From Mariniflexile jejuense (GTDB lineage: Bacteria > Bacteroidota > Bacteroidia > Flavobacteriales > Flavobacteriaceae), in NCBI RefSeq assembly GCF_042675665.1, contig NZ_JBHTJI010000001.1:1550001-1614000 (forward strand): a stretch of 64,000 nt of DNA. Direction: 5' to 3'. How positions within the stretch are numbered: position 1 is the stretch's first letter; each line of letters begins with the position of its first letter. A model generated the notes under the pieces. It was not told the origin of the DNA and ran no database searches. It saw only the letters and a list, made by a program, of their open reading frames with translations. Shown here piece by piece: positions 49,757-57,425 of the stretch. The position numbers were made by a program, and so were the translations under genes.

Positions 49757-50386
49757 TTAGTTTAAATCTGAAGGAGGCAAAATATCCTCAGATCCATTTA
49801 TAGATAAGCTATCAGAAACCGTTTCTGAAAAACCACCTTTACTACCATTTCCTAACACTAAATCTATAGCTGTTGTTTTTGGCAATTTCTCTCCTTTTTT
49901 AATATCTACACCTCTGTATTGTACTTTTAATACTAAATCTTTGGCTATATTATCAATATAAGAAATTTTACCAACTTTAAAACCTAAAGCCTCTAGGGTT
50001 GGTTTTGCTTGTCTAAAAGTACGTTCTTTTAAATCGGGAACAGTTATTTTTCGGTAACCTGAAGGATTTACGGTAATATAAATTTTTCTATCTTCCTTAA
50101 CCTTGGCTCCTGCTTGTGGATCTTGGTCTATAACCGAAAACTTAGGATAATCTGGATTGTAATTTGCAGAATCTTGAATTTCCATAACCAAATTATGCTC
50201 GTCTAACTCAATAGTTGCTACACTTAACGATTTTCCTTTTAGCATTGGCACTGTTTCAAACTCGCCATGGTTTGTTGTAAAGCTTAACCATCTTAAAATG
50301 ATAAAACTAATAACAACTACCGCACCTATAGCTAGTAATACTTGTTTAAAAAATACTTTACTGGTTAGAAATTTAGTAATGCTCAT
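49757..50386 (-). CDS. PASTA domain membrane protein
   Basis: 209 aa: short cytoplasmic N-terminus, one transmembrane helix (about 13-32, FKQVLLAIGAVVVISFIILRWLSF), and two or three PASTA-like repeats outside (FETVPMLKGKSLSVATIELDEHNL; VIDQDPQAGAKVKEDRKIYITV; ITVPDLKERTFRQAKPTLEALGFKVG). A Ser/Gly-rich tail follows. PASTA repeats bind peptidoglycan or muropeptides. No kinase or transpeptidase domain is attached. Divergent from ddl, a cell-wall gene, which supports an envelope role. Confidence 0.88.
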   Translation of the reverse strand: MSITKFLTSKVFFKQVLLAIGAVVVISFIILRWLSFTTNHGEFETVPMLKGKSLSVATIELDEHNLVMEIQDSANYNPDYPKFSVIDQDPQAGAKVKEDRKIYITVNPSGYRKITVPDLKERTFRQAKPTLEALGFKVGKISYIDNIAKDLVLKVQYRGVDIKKGEKLPKTTAIDLVLGNGSKGGFSETVSDSLSINGSEDILPPSDLN

Positions 50387-50545
50387 TTATAAAATTTTCG
50401 ATTAGGCAAATATATAAAAACAGAACTGTTTTTTCTTTTGCAATTTAAGTGATATTTTAGCTTAACTAATAATAGATACGTTTTATTGTAACTTTTAGAC
50501 TTATATAAAGATTTTCTCCATAAAAAAAACAACAAATTATACGAT

Positions 50546-51523
50546 ATGAAAAAAAATATTGCTATCATCATGGGTGGCTATTCAAGTGAATACCAAATCT
50601 CATTAAAAAGTGGAAATGTGGTTTTTGAAACCCTAGATGCTTCAAAATACAACGCTTTCAGAATTCATATTTTTAAAGAAAAATGGGTTTATGTTGATAG
50701 CAACAACGCAGAATTCAATATTGATAAAAATGATTTTTCAGTGACTGTAAACAACTCAAAAATAACATTTGATTGTGTTTTTAATGCCATTCATGGCTCG
50801 CCAGGTGAAGATGGTTTTATGCAAGCCTATTTTAAATTGCTAAATATTCCGCAAACAAGTTGTGATATGTACCAAGCTGGATTAACCTTTAATAAACGTG
50901 ATTGCTTAAGTGTTTTAAAGCCGTATGGCATAAAAACTGCCGAATCTTTCTACATTAATTTAGGCGATGTTATTGATGAAGAAACTATTATTACCAAAGT
51001 AGGTTTACCTTGTTTTGTTAAAGCTAATAAGGCAGGAAGTAGTTTTGGTGTTACCAAAGTGCATAAAAAGGAAGATATAAAAAACGCCATTGAAGTTGCT
51101 TTTAAGGAAGATGATGAAATTATTATTGAATCGTTTTTAGATGGTACTGAAGTTTCGGTTGGTGTTATTACCTATAAAGGTGAAACCAAAGTATTGCCAA
51201 TAACCGAAATTGTTAGTGAAAATGATTTTTTTGATTACGAAGCAAAGTATTTGGGTAAATCGCAAGAAATAACGCCTGCCAGATTATCTGAAGATGAAGA
51301 AACAAAAGTAACTGCCGTAGCTAAAAAAGTTTACGAAGTTTTAAAAATGAAAGGTTTTAGCCGAAGCGAATATATTTTTAAAAATGGTGAACCACATTTA
51401 TTAGAAGTTAACACCGTACCAGGGTTAACATTAGCCAGTATTTTACCGCAACAAGCTAAAGCTGCAGGTATTACTTTGGTTGAGTTATTTGATAATGCAA
51501 TAGAAGAAGCTTTAAAAAATTAA
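50546..51523 (+). CDS. ddl: D-alanine--D-alanine ligase
   Basis: 325 aa ATP-grasp enzyme making D-Ala-D-Ala for peptidoglycan. Visible: IAIIMGGYSSEYQISLKSG (D-Ala binding), HGSPGEDGFMQAYFKLLNIP, GLPCFVKANKAGSSFGVTKV, IIESFLDGTEVSVGVI, and the metal/phosphate block FSRSEYIFKNGEPHLLEVNTVPGL. Complete. Divergent from the PASTA gene; followed by coaD after 74 bases. Confidence 0.96.
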   Translation: MKKNIAIIMGGYSSEYQISLKSGNVVFETLDASKYNAFRIHIFKEKWVYVDSNNAEFNIDKNDFSVTVNNSKITFDCVFNAIHGSPGEDGFMQAYFKLLNIPQTSCDMYQAGLTFNKRDCLSVLKPYGIKTAESFYINLGDVIDEETIITKVGLPCFVKANKAGSSFGVTKVHKKEDIKNAIEVAFKEDDEIIIESFLDGTEVSVGVITYKGETKVLPITEIVSENDFFDYEAKYLGKSQEITPARLSEDEETKVTAVAKKVYEVLKMKGFSRSEYIFKNGEPHLLEVNTVPGLTLASILPQQAKAAGITLVELFDNAIEEALKN

Positions 51524-51597
51524 TAATAATTATTGACTATATTTGATTTTAGACAATTAAACAACAAGATTCCTGCCTTTACAGGAATAAAAAAAAC

Positions 51598-52053
51598 ATG
51601 AAAAAAGCATTATTTCCGGGTTCTTTTGACCCATTAACTTTAGGACACTACGATATTATAAAACGTGGTGTAACGCTTTTTGATGAAGTAATTGTTGCTA
51701 TTGGTGTTAATTCTGATAAAAAATACATGTTTTCTCTTGAAGAACGAACTGCTTTTATTGAAAATGCTTTTGCCGATGAACCAAAAGTAAAAATTGTAAC
51801 TTATAAAGGTTTAACAGTTGATTTTTGTAAAAATGTTGGTGCCGAATTTATTTTACGTGGTTTGAGAAATCCTGCCGATTTTGAATTTGAAAAAGCCATT
51901 GCTCATGCAAACCGACGCTTAGCAACTATTGAAACCGTGTTTTTATTAACCTCAGCTAGAACATCTTTTATATCATCATCTATTGTACGCGATGTTATTA
52001 AAAACAATGGCGATTACACCAAGTTTGTACCTGATAGTGTTAGAGTGAAATAG
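51598..52053 (+). CDS. coaD: phosphopantetheine adenylyltransferase
   Basis: 151 aa. Visible: FPGSFDPLTLGHYDIIKRG with the T/HxGH-type nucleotide-binding His, VAIGVNSDKKYMFS, FILRGLRNPADFEFEKAIAHANRRL and the ISSS-type SFISSSIVRDVIKNNGD. Catalyses the fourth step of CoA synthesis. Standard length. Convergent with sulP across a short region that contains an inverted repeat. Confidence 0.97.
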   Translation: MKKALFPGSFDPLTLGHYDIIKRGVTLFDEVIVAIGVNSDKKYMFSLEERTAFIENAFADEPKVKIVTYKGLTVDFCKNVGAEFILRGLRNPADFEFEKAIAHANRRLATIETVFLLTSARTSFISSSIVRDVIKNNGDYTKFVPDSVRVK

Positions 52054-52064
52054 GTTTTTTTAGC

Positions 52065-52147
52065 TTGTTAGATTACTAGATTATTAAATGGCTAGAAGTT
52101 GTTATGAATTCATTTGTTTATCAATCTAAAAGTCTAACAATCTAAAA
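52065..52147. repeat. imperfect inverted repeat in the coaD-sulP gap
   Basis: TTGTTAGATTACTAGATT (52065-52082) pairs at 15 of 18 positions with AATCTAAAAGTCTAACAA (52123-52140). CAATCTAAAA recurs at 16-base spacing (52122 and 52138). The right arm overlaps the sulP stop codon. Style and placement resemble the four-helix-bundle unit at 33202-33607 without its gene. Confidence 0.55.
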
Positions 52148-53806
52148 TTTATATTCTTTTAACGATTTTGTAAATGCTTCTGGGTTTTCGGCCAAATAGT
52201 AACGTGGGTCATCAATAGCTTCAACAATAACTTCTCTAAATTTCGGACTTGCTTTATAAAGTAATATTTTACAATCTTCACTTAAATGCTTAAGCTTAAT
52301 TGTTTTTCCTTCAGCTTCATATTTATTAACCAAATTAAAAATAGCTTCTAAAGCAGAATGGTCGCTAATGCGCGATTCTACAAAGTCAATTTCAACATGT
52401 TCAGGATCATTTTTCACATCAAATTTATCATTAAAAGCTAAAATAGAACCGAAAAATAAAGGTCCCCAAATTTCGTATGTTTTAGTTTTCCCATCTTCAG
52501 AAAAACGTTTTCTGGCTCTAATTTTTTTAGCGTTTTCCCAAGCAAATACCAATGCAGAAATAATAACGCCTACAAAAACCGCAATTGCCAAATCGTAAAT
52601 AACGGTAACTGCCGATACGATAATTAAAACAAACGCATCCGATTTTGGTATTTTCCTTATAATCCTAAAACTAGACCATGCAAATGTTTCAATTACCATC
52701 ATAAACATAACACCAACAAGTGCAGCTATTGGCACTTGTTCAATATACTTATCGGTAAATAAAATGAAAGTTAATAAGGTTAATGCCATCATTATCCCAG
52801 ATAATCGTCCGCGTCCACCAGCATTAATATTGATAACGGTTTGCCCAATCATACCACAACCACCAGTACCACCAAACAAACCACTTAACATGTTTCCTGC
52901 ACCTTGGGCAACACATTCTCTATTACCATTACCACGCGTTTCAGTTAGTTCATCAACTAAATTCATGGTCATTAACGATTCTATCAACCCAACCGAAGCT
53001 GCCAGAAACGCATAAGGTAATATAAATTTAAGTGTATCTAAATTAAATGGTAAATACTGCCATAATTCTAAATTTGGTGTTGGAAATTCACCTTTCAGCC
53101 CATTGCCGCCACCTTCAATAATATAAGATCCAACAGTACTAACATCTAAACCACCAAACACTACAATACCTGTTGTAATTAAAATTGCAGTTAAAGCAGC
53201 AGGAATTTTGGTTGTAAGTTTAGGTAAACCCCAAATAATGCCCATAGTTAATAAAACTAAACCAAGCATAACATACAATTCTGTGCCTTGCATGGGAATG
53301 TTTATATAATTTTTAACACCATCAACGCTTATTTCCAATTCTTTATGAGAAAACATACGCACTTGTGCTAGAAAAATTACAATTGCTAATCCGTTAACAA
53401 AACCAAGCATTACAGAATGTGGAATTAACCGCACAAAACGCCCCAATTTAAATACACCAGCACCAATTTGGAATACACCCATTAATATAACGGCTGCCAA
53501 CAAATAGAAATAACCCATGTTTTCAACTGGAACATCAAACAACATTCCTTTAGCATGACCTTCAGAAATTAAATGCACAAAAATAACTGCAACAGCACCT
53601 GCTGCACCAGAAATTAAACCTGGCCTACCTCCAAAAATAGCTGTAATTAAACCTATGATAAAAGCTCCAGAAAGTGCTACCAAAGGATCTATTTGTGCAA
53701 CAAAAGCAAACGCTACAACTTCGGGAATCATTGCTAATGAAACGGTTATACCTGCCAAAACATCATCTTTAATGTTTGGTGTTATCTTCCTTACAAATTC
53801 GGTCAT
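52142..53806 (-). CDS. SulP family anion permease with STAS domain
   Basis: 554 aa. An inner-membrane SLC26/SulP core of about 12-14 helices begins DDVLAGITVSLAMIPEVVAFAFVA; GGTGGCGMIGQTVININAGGRGRLSGI (the most conserved stretch) follows. The C-terminal cytoplasmic STAS domain is at about 465-545 (VEIDFVESRISDHSALEAIFNLVNKYEAEGK). Members carry sulfate, bicarbonate or C4-dicarboxylates, sometimes as sodium symport; the ion cannot be read from sequence. Single gene, convergent with coaD. Confidence 0.92.
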   Translation of the reverse strand: MTEFVRKITPNIKDDVLAGITVSLAMIPEVVAFAFVAQIDPLVALSGAFIIGLITAIFGGRPGLISGAAGAVAVIFVHLISEGHAKGMLFDVPVENMGYFYLLAAVILMGVFQIGAGVFKLGRFVRLIPHSVMLGFVNGLAIVIFLAQVRMFSHKELEISVDGVKNYINIPMQGTELYVMLGLVLLTMGIIWGLPKLTTKIPAALTAILITTGIVVFGGLDVSTVGSYIIEGGGNGLKGEFPTPNLELWQYLPFNLDTLKFILPYAFLAASVGLIESLMTMNLVDELTETRGNGNRECVAQGAGNMLSGLFGGTGGCGMIGQTVININAGGRGRLSGIMMALTLLTFILFTDKYIEQVPIAALVGVMFMMVIETFAWSSFRIIRKIPKSDAFVLIIVSAVTVIYDLAIAVFVGVIISALVFAWENAKKIRARKRFSEDGKTKTYEIWGPLFFGSILAFNDKFDVKNDPEHVEIDFVESRISDHSALEAIFNLVNKYEAEGKTIKLKHLSEDCKILLYKASPKFREVIVEAIDDPRYYLAENPEAFTKSLKEYKF

Positions 53807-53916
53807 GATTTCTTTTTAATGAGGTGGCAAATTTACGTTTAATATGTAAGTTAGAGCAAAGAAATGCGTTTTTAAGTCTACATTCCTACTAAAACGTTTG
53901 AGAAGAACTAAGATTT

Positions 53917-54288
53917 TTATGATTCTAAAGAATTTAACCAATTTAAAGCATCTTCTCTTTTCTGAAATAATCTAATATTTAAATCTTTATTTTCCCCAAG
54001 ATTCATAAGTGTTTCAGTTGACATTAAGCCACCTACTGAAGAAAACAAAACTGCCATTGCTTTTATCTCTTTTAAGGTTGCTATAGTTTTTTGGGCAGAA
54101 AAAGTCATCGCATAAGAATGCTTTTTATTTATCAATAATGAAAATGGTGCTTTTAAATAACTTAATAAGAAATCGTGATATTCATCTACCATAATATCAT
54201 TCATTACAACCCCTTCATTTACGATTACTTCTGCTAAGTTTTCGTCTATTATAATAATTTCTCCAAACGATAATTTATAATTCTTCAT
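53917..54288 (-). CDS. hypothetical protein, STAS/SpoIIAA-like fold suspected
   Basis: 123 aa soluble protein: NYKLSFGEIIIIDENLAEVIVNEGVVMNDIMVDEYHDFLLS, then FSLLINKKHSYAMTFSAQKTIATLKEIKAMAVLFSSVGGLMSTETL. The alternating strand-helix pattern with a central LLINKKHSY strand resembles STAS/SpoIIAA-like proteins of Bacteroidota. No signal peptide or enzyme motif. A single gene 103 bases from the nudix gene on the same strand. Function unknown. Confidence 0.7.
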   Translation of the reverse strand: MKNYKLSFGEIIIIDENLAEVIVNEGVVMNDIMVDEYHDFLLSYLKAPFSLLINKKHSYAMTFSAQKTIATLKEIKAMAVLFSSVGGLMSTETLMNLGENKDLNIRLFQKREDALNWLNSLES

Positions 54289-54391
54289 GTAACTTTTTTA
54301 ATTTTTTGAGAGATTAAAAAATTACAACAACTTCAAAATGTTAATTAATAGCAGTTTATAATCGAGAGGGATTTTGTATTTCTAACTTTAT

Positions 54392-54973
54392 TTAAATTAA
54401 AGCTTTAATATTAGCATAACTATTTTCAAGGGCATCACAAACTTGTTCTTGATTTAACCATTCTACTTTGGTTATACCTTCTTCTTCTTGAGCATACAAA
54501 ACACCTTCAAATGCTGTTTTCATTTCAAACCAATAGGTTACTTTTATTCGGTGGTTTCCGTTACGTTTGAAAATATGATAGGTAGTTTCTAACGGTTTTG
54601 TTATTTCTAAACCAGCTACACCAGTTTCTTCCATTACTTCGCGTAAAGCTGTTTTTTCAATACTTTCTGTACCTTCTATTTTTCCTTTTGGCAAATCCCA
54701 TTTATCATTTCGGTATATAAAAAGTATCTCATTTTTATTATTAAACACTTTTCCACCACCAGCAACAACGTTTGGAAGTTTCTTTAAAAACTTTTTAAGC
54801 AGCTTTTCAGCATTTTTATGAATAAGGCGAACTTCTTCTAATTTAGTAGTATTTAGTTCTTTAATAACTTTTCCAATATTAACAGTATCAAGCAAATAGT
54901 TTTTAAAATTTGTCTCTTGCTCAACAATAGTTGTTAAAATTATGGGTTTATCACCAACAAAAACTTTATACAT
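54392..54973 (-). CDS. NUDIX hydrolase
   Basis: 193 aa. The N-terminal 65 residues are family-specific; the NUDIX fold follows, with the complete nudix box in LPKGKIEGTESIEKTALREV followed by MEETGV (GX5EX7REVXEETGV), which binds metal and hydrolyses nucleoside-diphosphate-linked substrates. Conserved next to pyrE in related bacteria, which hints at nucleotide clean-up, but the substrate cannot be predicted. Divergent from pyrE. Confidence 0.88.
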   Translation of the reverse strand: MYKVFVGDKPIILTTIVEQETNFKNYLLDTVNIGKVIKELNTTKLEEVRLIHKNAEKLLKKFLKKLPNVVAGGGKVFNNKNEILFIYRNDKWDLPKGKIEGTESIEKTALREVMEETGVAGLEITKPLETTYHIFKRNGNHRIKVTYWFEMKTAFEGVLYAQEEEGITKVEWLNQEQVCDALENSYANIKALI

Positions 54974-55091
54974 TCCTTAATTAATAATTACAATTTTTGT
55001 AAAAATATCATTTTTAGTTACAAACTATGCATTGTTAAAAAAAATATTTTTATTCAATCGTTCATCAGTAACAAAAACTAAATTTATGTTT

Positions 55092-55099
55092 ATTTTTGT
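55092..55099 (+). promoter_or_regulatory. candidate -7 promoter box of pyrE
   Basis: TATTTTTG matches TAnnTTTG and ends only 5 bases before the ATG at 55105, so if used the transcript would have almost no leader. Confidence 0.45.
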
Positions 55100-55104
55100 G
55101 GCTA

Positions 55105-55748
55105 TGATTTTTAATAAAGATATTGCTAGAAAAACTGCTGAAGTTTTATTGCAAGTTAATGCTATAAAACTTAGCCCTAAGGAGCCATTTACTTGGGCTT
55201 CTGGTTGGAAATCACCTATTTATTGTGATAACCGTATTGTATTATCATTTCCGCCCATACGAAACTACATTCGTGAAACCATGGCTAAACAAATTGAAAA
55301 ACAATATGGCAAACCCGATGTTATTGCTGGTGTAGCTACTGGCGCAATTGGTATTGGCATGTTGGTGGCAGAATATATGGGTTTACCTTTTATTTATGTT
55401 AGACCAGATGCAAAAGGCCATGGCAGAAAAAACCAAATTGAAGGTTTTATTGAACATGGACAAAATGTAGTTGTGGTTGAAGATTTGATTAGTACTGGCG
55501 GAAGCAGTTTAAATGCTGTAAAAGCTTTAAAAGAAGCACGTGTAAATGTAAAAGGTATGATTGCTATTTTTACATATGGCTTTGATGTTTCAATTAAAAA
55601 TTTTGAATCTGAAAATATAAAACTTCAAACCTTAAGCGATTATAATAGTTTACTTGAACAAGCTTTAAAAACCAATTATATTTCTGAAAAAGAAGCAGCA
55701 ACTTTATCGGAATGGAATACCAACCCTAGTGAATGGAACGCTATTTGA
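55105..55748 (+). CDS. pyrE: orotate phosphoribosyltransferase
   Basis: 214 aa from the ATG at 55105 (MIFNKDIARKTAEVLLQ), which begins where the conserved protein does; the open frame extends upstream through sequence without family similarity. Visible: PFTWASGWKSPIYCDNR, FIYVRPDAKGHGRKNQIEG (hood loop) and the PRPP motif VVVVEDLISTGGSSLNAV. Converts orotate to OMP in pyrimidine synthesis. Followed by a SRPBCC gene, as in other flavobacteria. Confidence 0.95.
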
Positions 55749-55757
55749 TTAAAGTAT

Positions 55758-55802
55758 GTTGTTAAGTTGTATGGCTGTTTAAACCATGCCCAACTTAACA
55801 AC
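55758..55802. repeat. perfect 12-bp inverted repeat downstream of pyrE
   Basis: GTTGTTAAGTTG (55758-55769) pairs exactly with CAACTTAACAAC (55791-55802), and an inner ATGG/CCAT pair (55771-55774/55784-55787) extends the stem. There is no U-run, so it is not a standard terminator. The low-complexity TTGTTAAG style resembles the repeats at 33202-33607 and 52065-52147. Confidence 0.6.
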
Positions 55803-55828
55803 CTAACAACAAACAAATTACTACAAAA

Positions 55829-56224
55829 ATGAATTTAGAATCTCCAAAAATAAGTGTTGAAAAATCTCCTGAAGACGTATTTGATTTTTTAGCTAATATT
55901 AAAAATTTCGAATCGTTAATGCCTGAAAATATTAGCAAATTTGAAGTATTAAGTGAAGACACATTTGTATTTGCTTTAAAAGGTATGCCAGAAATTGTTC
56001 TTAAAAAGAAAGAAGTTGTACCACCAAACAAAATAGTTTTAGGTGCTGCTGGCGGAAAATTAGATTTTTCATTAACTGGTAATATTACCAAGAAAGATGA
56101 CGCTTCAAGCGAAGTTCAATTGGAGTTTTCGGGCGACTTTAACCCGATGATGGCTATGATGATAAAAGGCCCAATTAGCAAATTTATTGAAACACTTGCC
56201 ACAAGTATTCCAAAAGCTATTTAA
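55829..56224 (+). CDS. SRPBCC-fold protein
   Basis: 131 aa, START/Bet v1-like: ESPKISVEKSPEDVFDFLANIKNFESLMPENISKFEVLSED (first strand and helix), the central strands, then EVQLEFSGDFNPMMAMMIKGPISKFIETLATSIPKAI (long C-terminal helix). A small hydrophobic ligand is likely but unknown. Located after pyrE and convergent with birA, with the last four bases shared between the two genes (56221-56224). Confidence 0.85.
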   Translation: MNLESPKISVEKSPEDVFDFLANIKNFESLMPENISKFEVLSEDTFVFALKGMPEIVLKKKEVVPPNKIVLGAAGGKLDFSLTGNITKKDDASSEVQLEFSGDFNPMMAMMIKGPISKFIETLATSIPKAI

Positions 56225-56952
56225 TACAATAATGTAATTGTTTTAAATTCGAATTCTTTTATAATATCATCTTCAAGAAGTATTTGAAGACATCCAGAAT
56301 TTGAAACACCTTTTATAAAACCAGAAAACATTACACCTTCAGCATCTTTAAATGTTGAAGGTTTGTTTTTTCTAAAAAGACAACTTTCGTATTTATTCTT
56401 TAGGGTTTCAAACTCATCTTTTTTCAACATATCAAAATAATACTTCAGGTTTTTAATGATAATTTGGGCAACTTCATCAATATCAAAAACACGCCCAGAA
56501 ACCACTCGTAAAGATGATGCTTGTGGTAAGTTTTCAAATTCAACTTGGTTCACATTCAAACCTATACCAATAATAGAACTGGCAAATTTATTTTGTTTGA
56601 CAACGTTTTCTATTAAAATACCACAAATTTTCTTGTTTTCTGACAAAATGTCGTTAGGCCATTTAACACTTAATTTATTAATAGATAAGCTTTTTAAAGT
56701 TTTAATTAAAGCCAAAGCAGTTGCCATACTTATATAAAAAGGATGTTCTAAATTATACGTTGAAACATCTTTATATACACTGAACGTGAGGTTTTTAGCC
56801 GATTGAGCACTCCAAACCGTTCCCATTTGTCCTCTGCCATTGGTTTGCTTTTTTGCCATAACAGCTGTATAATCGGTTACCAATTCGTTCCCACATAGCC
56901 GTTTTAAATAACTATTTGTTGAATCGGTGGCATTAAGTTTGATTATAAGCAT
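56221..56952 (-). CDS. birA: biotin--[acetyl-CoA-carboxylase] ligase
   Basis: 243 aa, catalytic domain without the N-terminal HTH repressor domain of E. coli BirA. Visible: ATDSTNSYLKRL, AKKQTNGRGQMGTVWSAQSAKNLTFSV (biotinyl-AMP-binding GRGR-like loop), LSVKWPNDILSENKKICGILIE and IIGIGLNVNQ. Attaches biotin to carboxylase carrier protein. Divergent from rsfS; its 3' end overlaps the SRPBCC gene by 4 bases. Confidence 0.94.
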   Translation of the reverse strand: MLIIKLNATDSTNSYLKRLCGNELVTDYTAVMAKKQTNGRGQMGTVWSAQSAKNLTFSVYKDVSTYNLEHPFYISMATALALIKTLKSLSINKLSVKWPNDILSENKKICGILIENVVKQNKFASSIIGIGLNVNQVEFENLPQASSLRVVSGRVFDIDEVAQIIIKNLKYYFDMLKKDEFETLKNKYESCLFRKNKPSTFKDAEGVMFSGFIKGVSNSGCLQILLEDDIIKEFEFKTITLLY

Positions 56953-57017
56953 GGAAAGTAATTTGTAGTATATAAAATCTTATGATAATTTTAAACTATA
57001 AAGAACTAAAAAAATAA

Positions 57018-57025
57018 TAACTTTG
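57018..57025 (+). promoter_or_regulatory. candidate -7 promoter box of rsfS-ftsH operon
   Basis: TAACTTTG matches TAnnTTTG, 20 bases before the rsfS ATG. Confidence 0.55.
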
Positions 57026-57045
57026 CAAAAATTTAAAAAGTTTTA

Positions 57046-57417
57046 ATGGCGAAAGAAAATATAAGTGCAGACCAATTAATATCTGTTATAATTAGTGGCA
57101 TTGAAGACGTTAAAGGAAAAGAAATAAATATTCTTGATTTAAGAGAAATTGAAAATACGGTTTGCGATTATTTTATAATTTGCGAAGGAACTTCAAACAC
57201 GCAAGTTAACGCTATAGTTAATTCTGTTCAGAAAAAAGTAAGCAAAGAACTTAAAGACCATCCATGGCACACAGAAGGTATGGACAATGCTGAATGGGTA
57301 TTAATGGATTATGTTAATGTTGTAGTACACGTGTTTCAAAAACAAATAAGACAATACTACGATATTGAAAGTCTTTGGGGCGATGCAAAAACAACAGTTA
57401 TACAAACTAGTTACTAA
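57046..57417 (+). CDS. rsfS: ribosomal silencing factor RsfS
   Basis: 123 aa, Iojap family: DLREIENTVCDYFIICEGTSNTQVNAIVNSV and PWHTEGMDNAEWVLMDYVNVVVHVFQKQIRQYYDIESLWGDA are the diagnostic blocks. Binds uL14 of the 50S subunit and blocks subunit joining in starvation. Standard length. Eight bases upstream of ftsH in the same operon. Confidence 0.95.
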   Translation: MAKENISADQLISVIISGIEDVKGKEINILDLREIENTVCDYFIICEGTSNTQVNAIVNSVQKKVSKELKDHPWHTEGMDNAEWVLMDYVNVVVHVFQKQIRQYYDIESLWGDAKTTVIQTSY

Positions 57418-57425
57418 GAAAAAGA

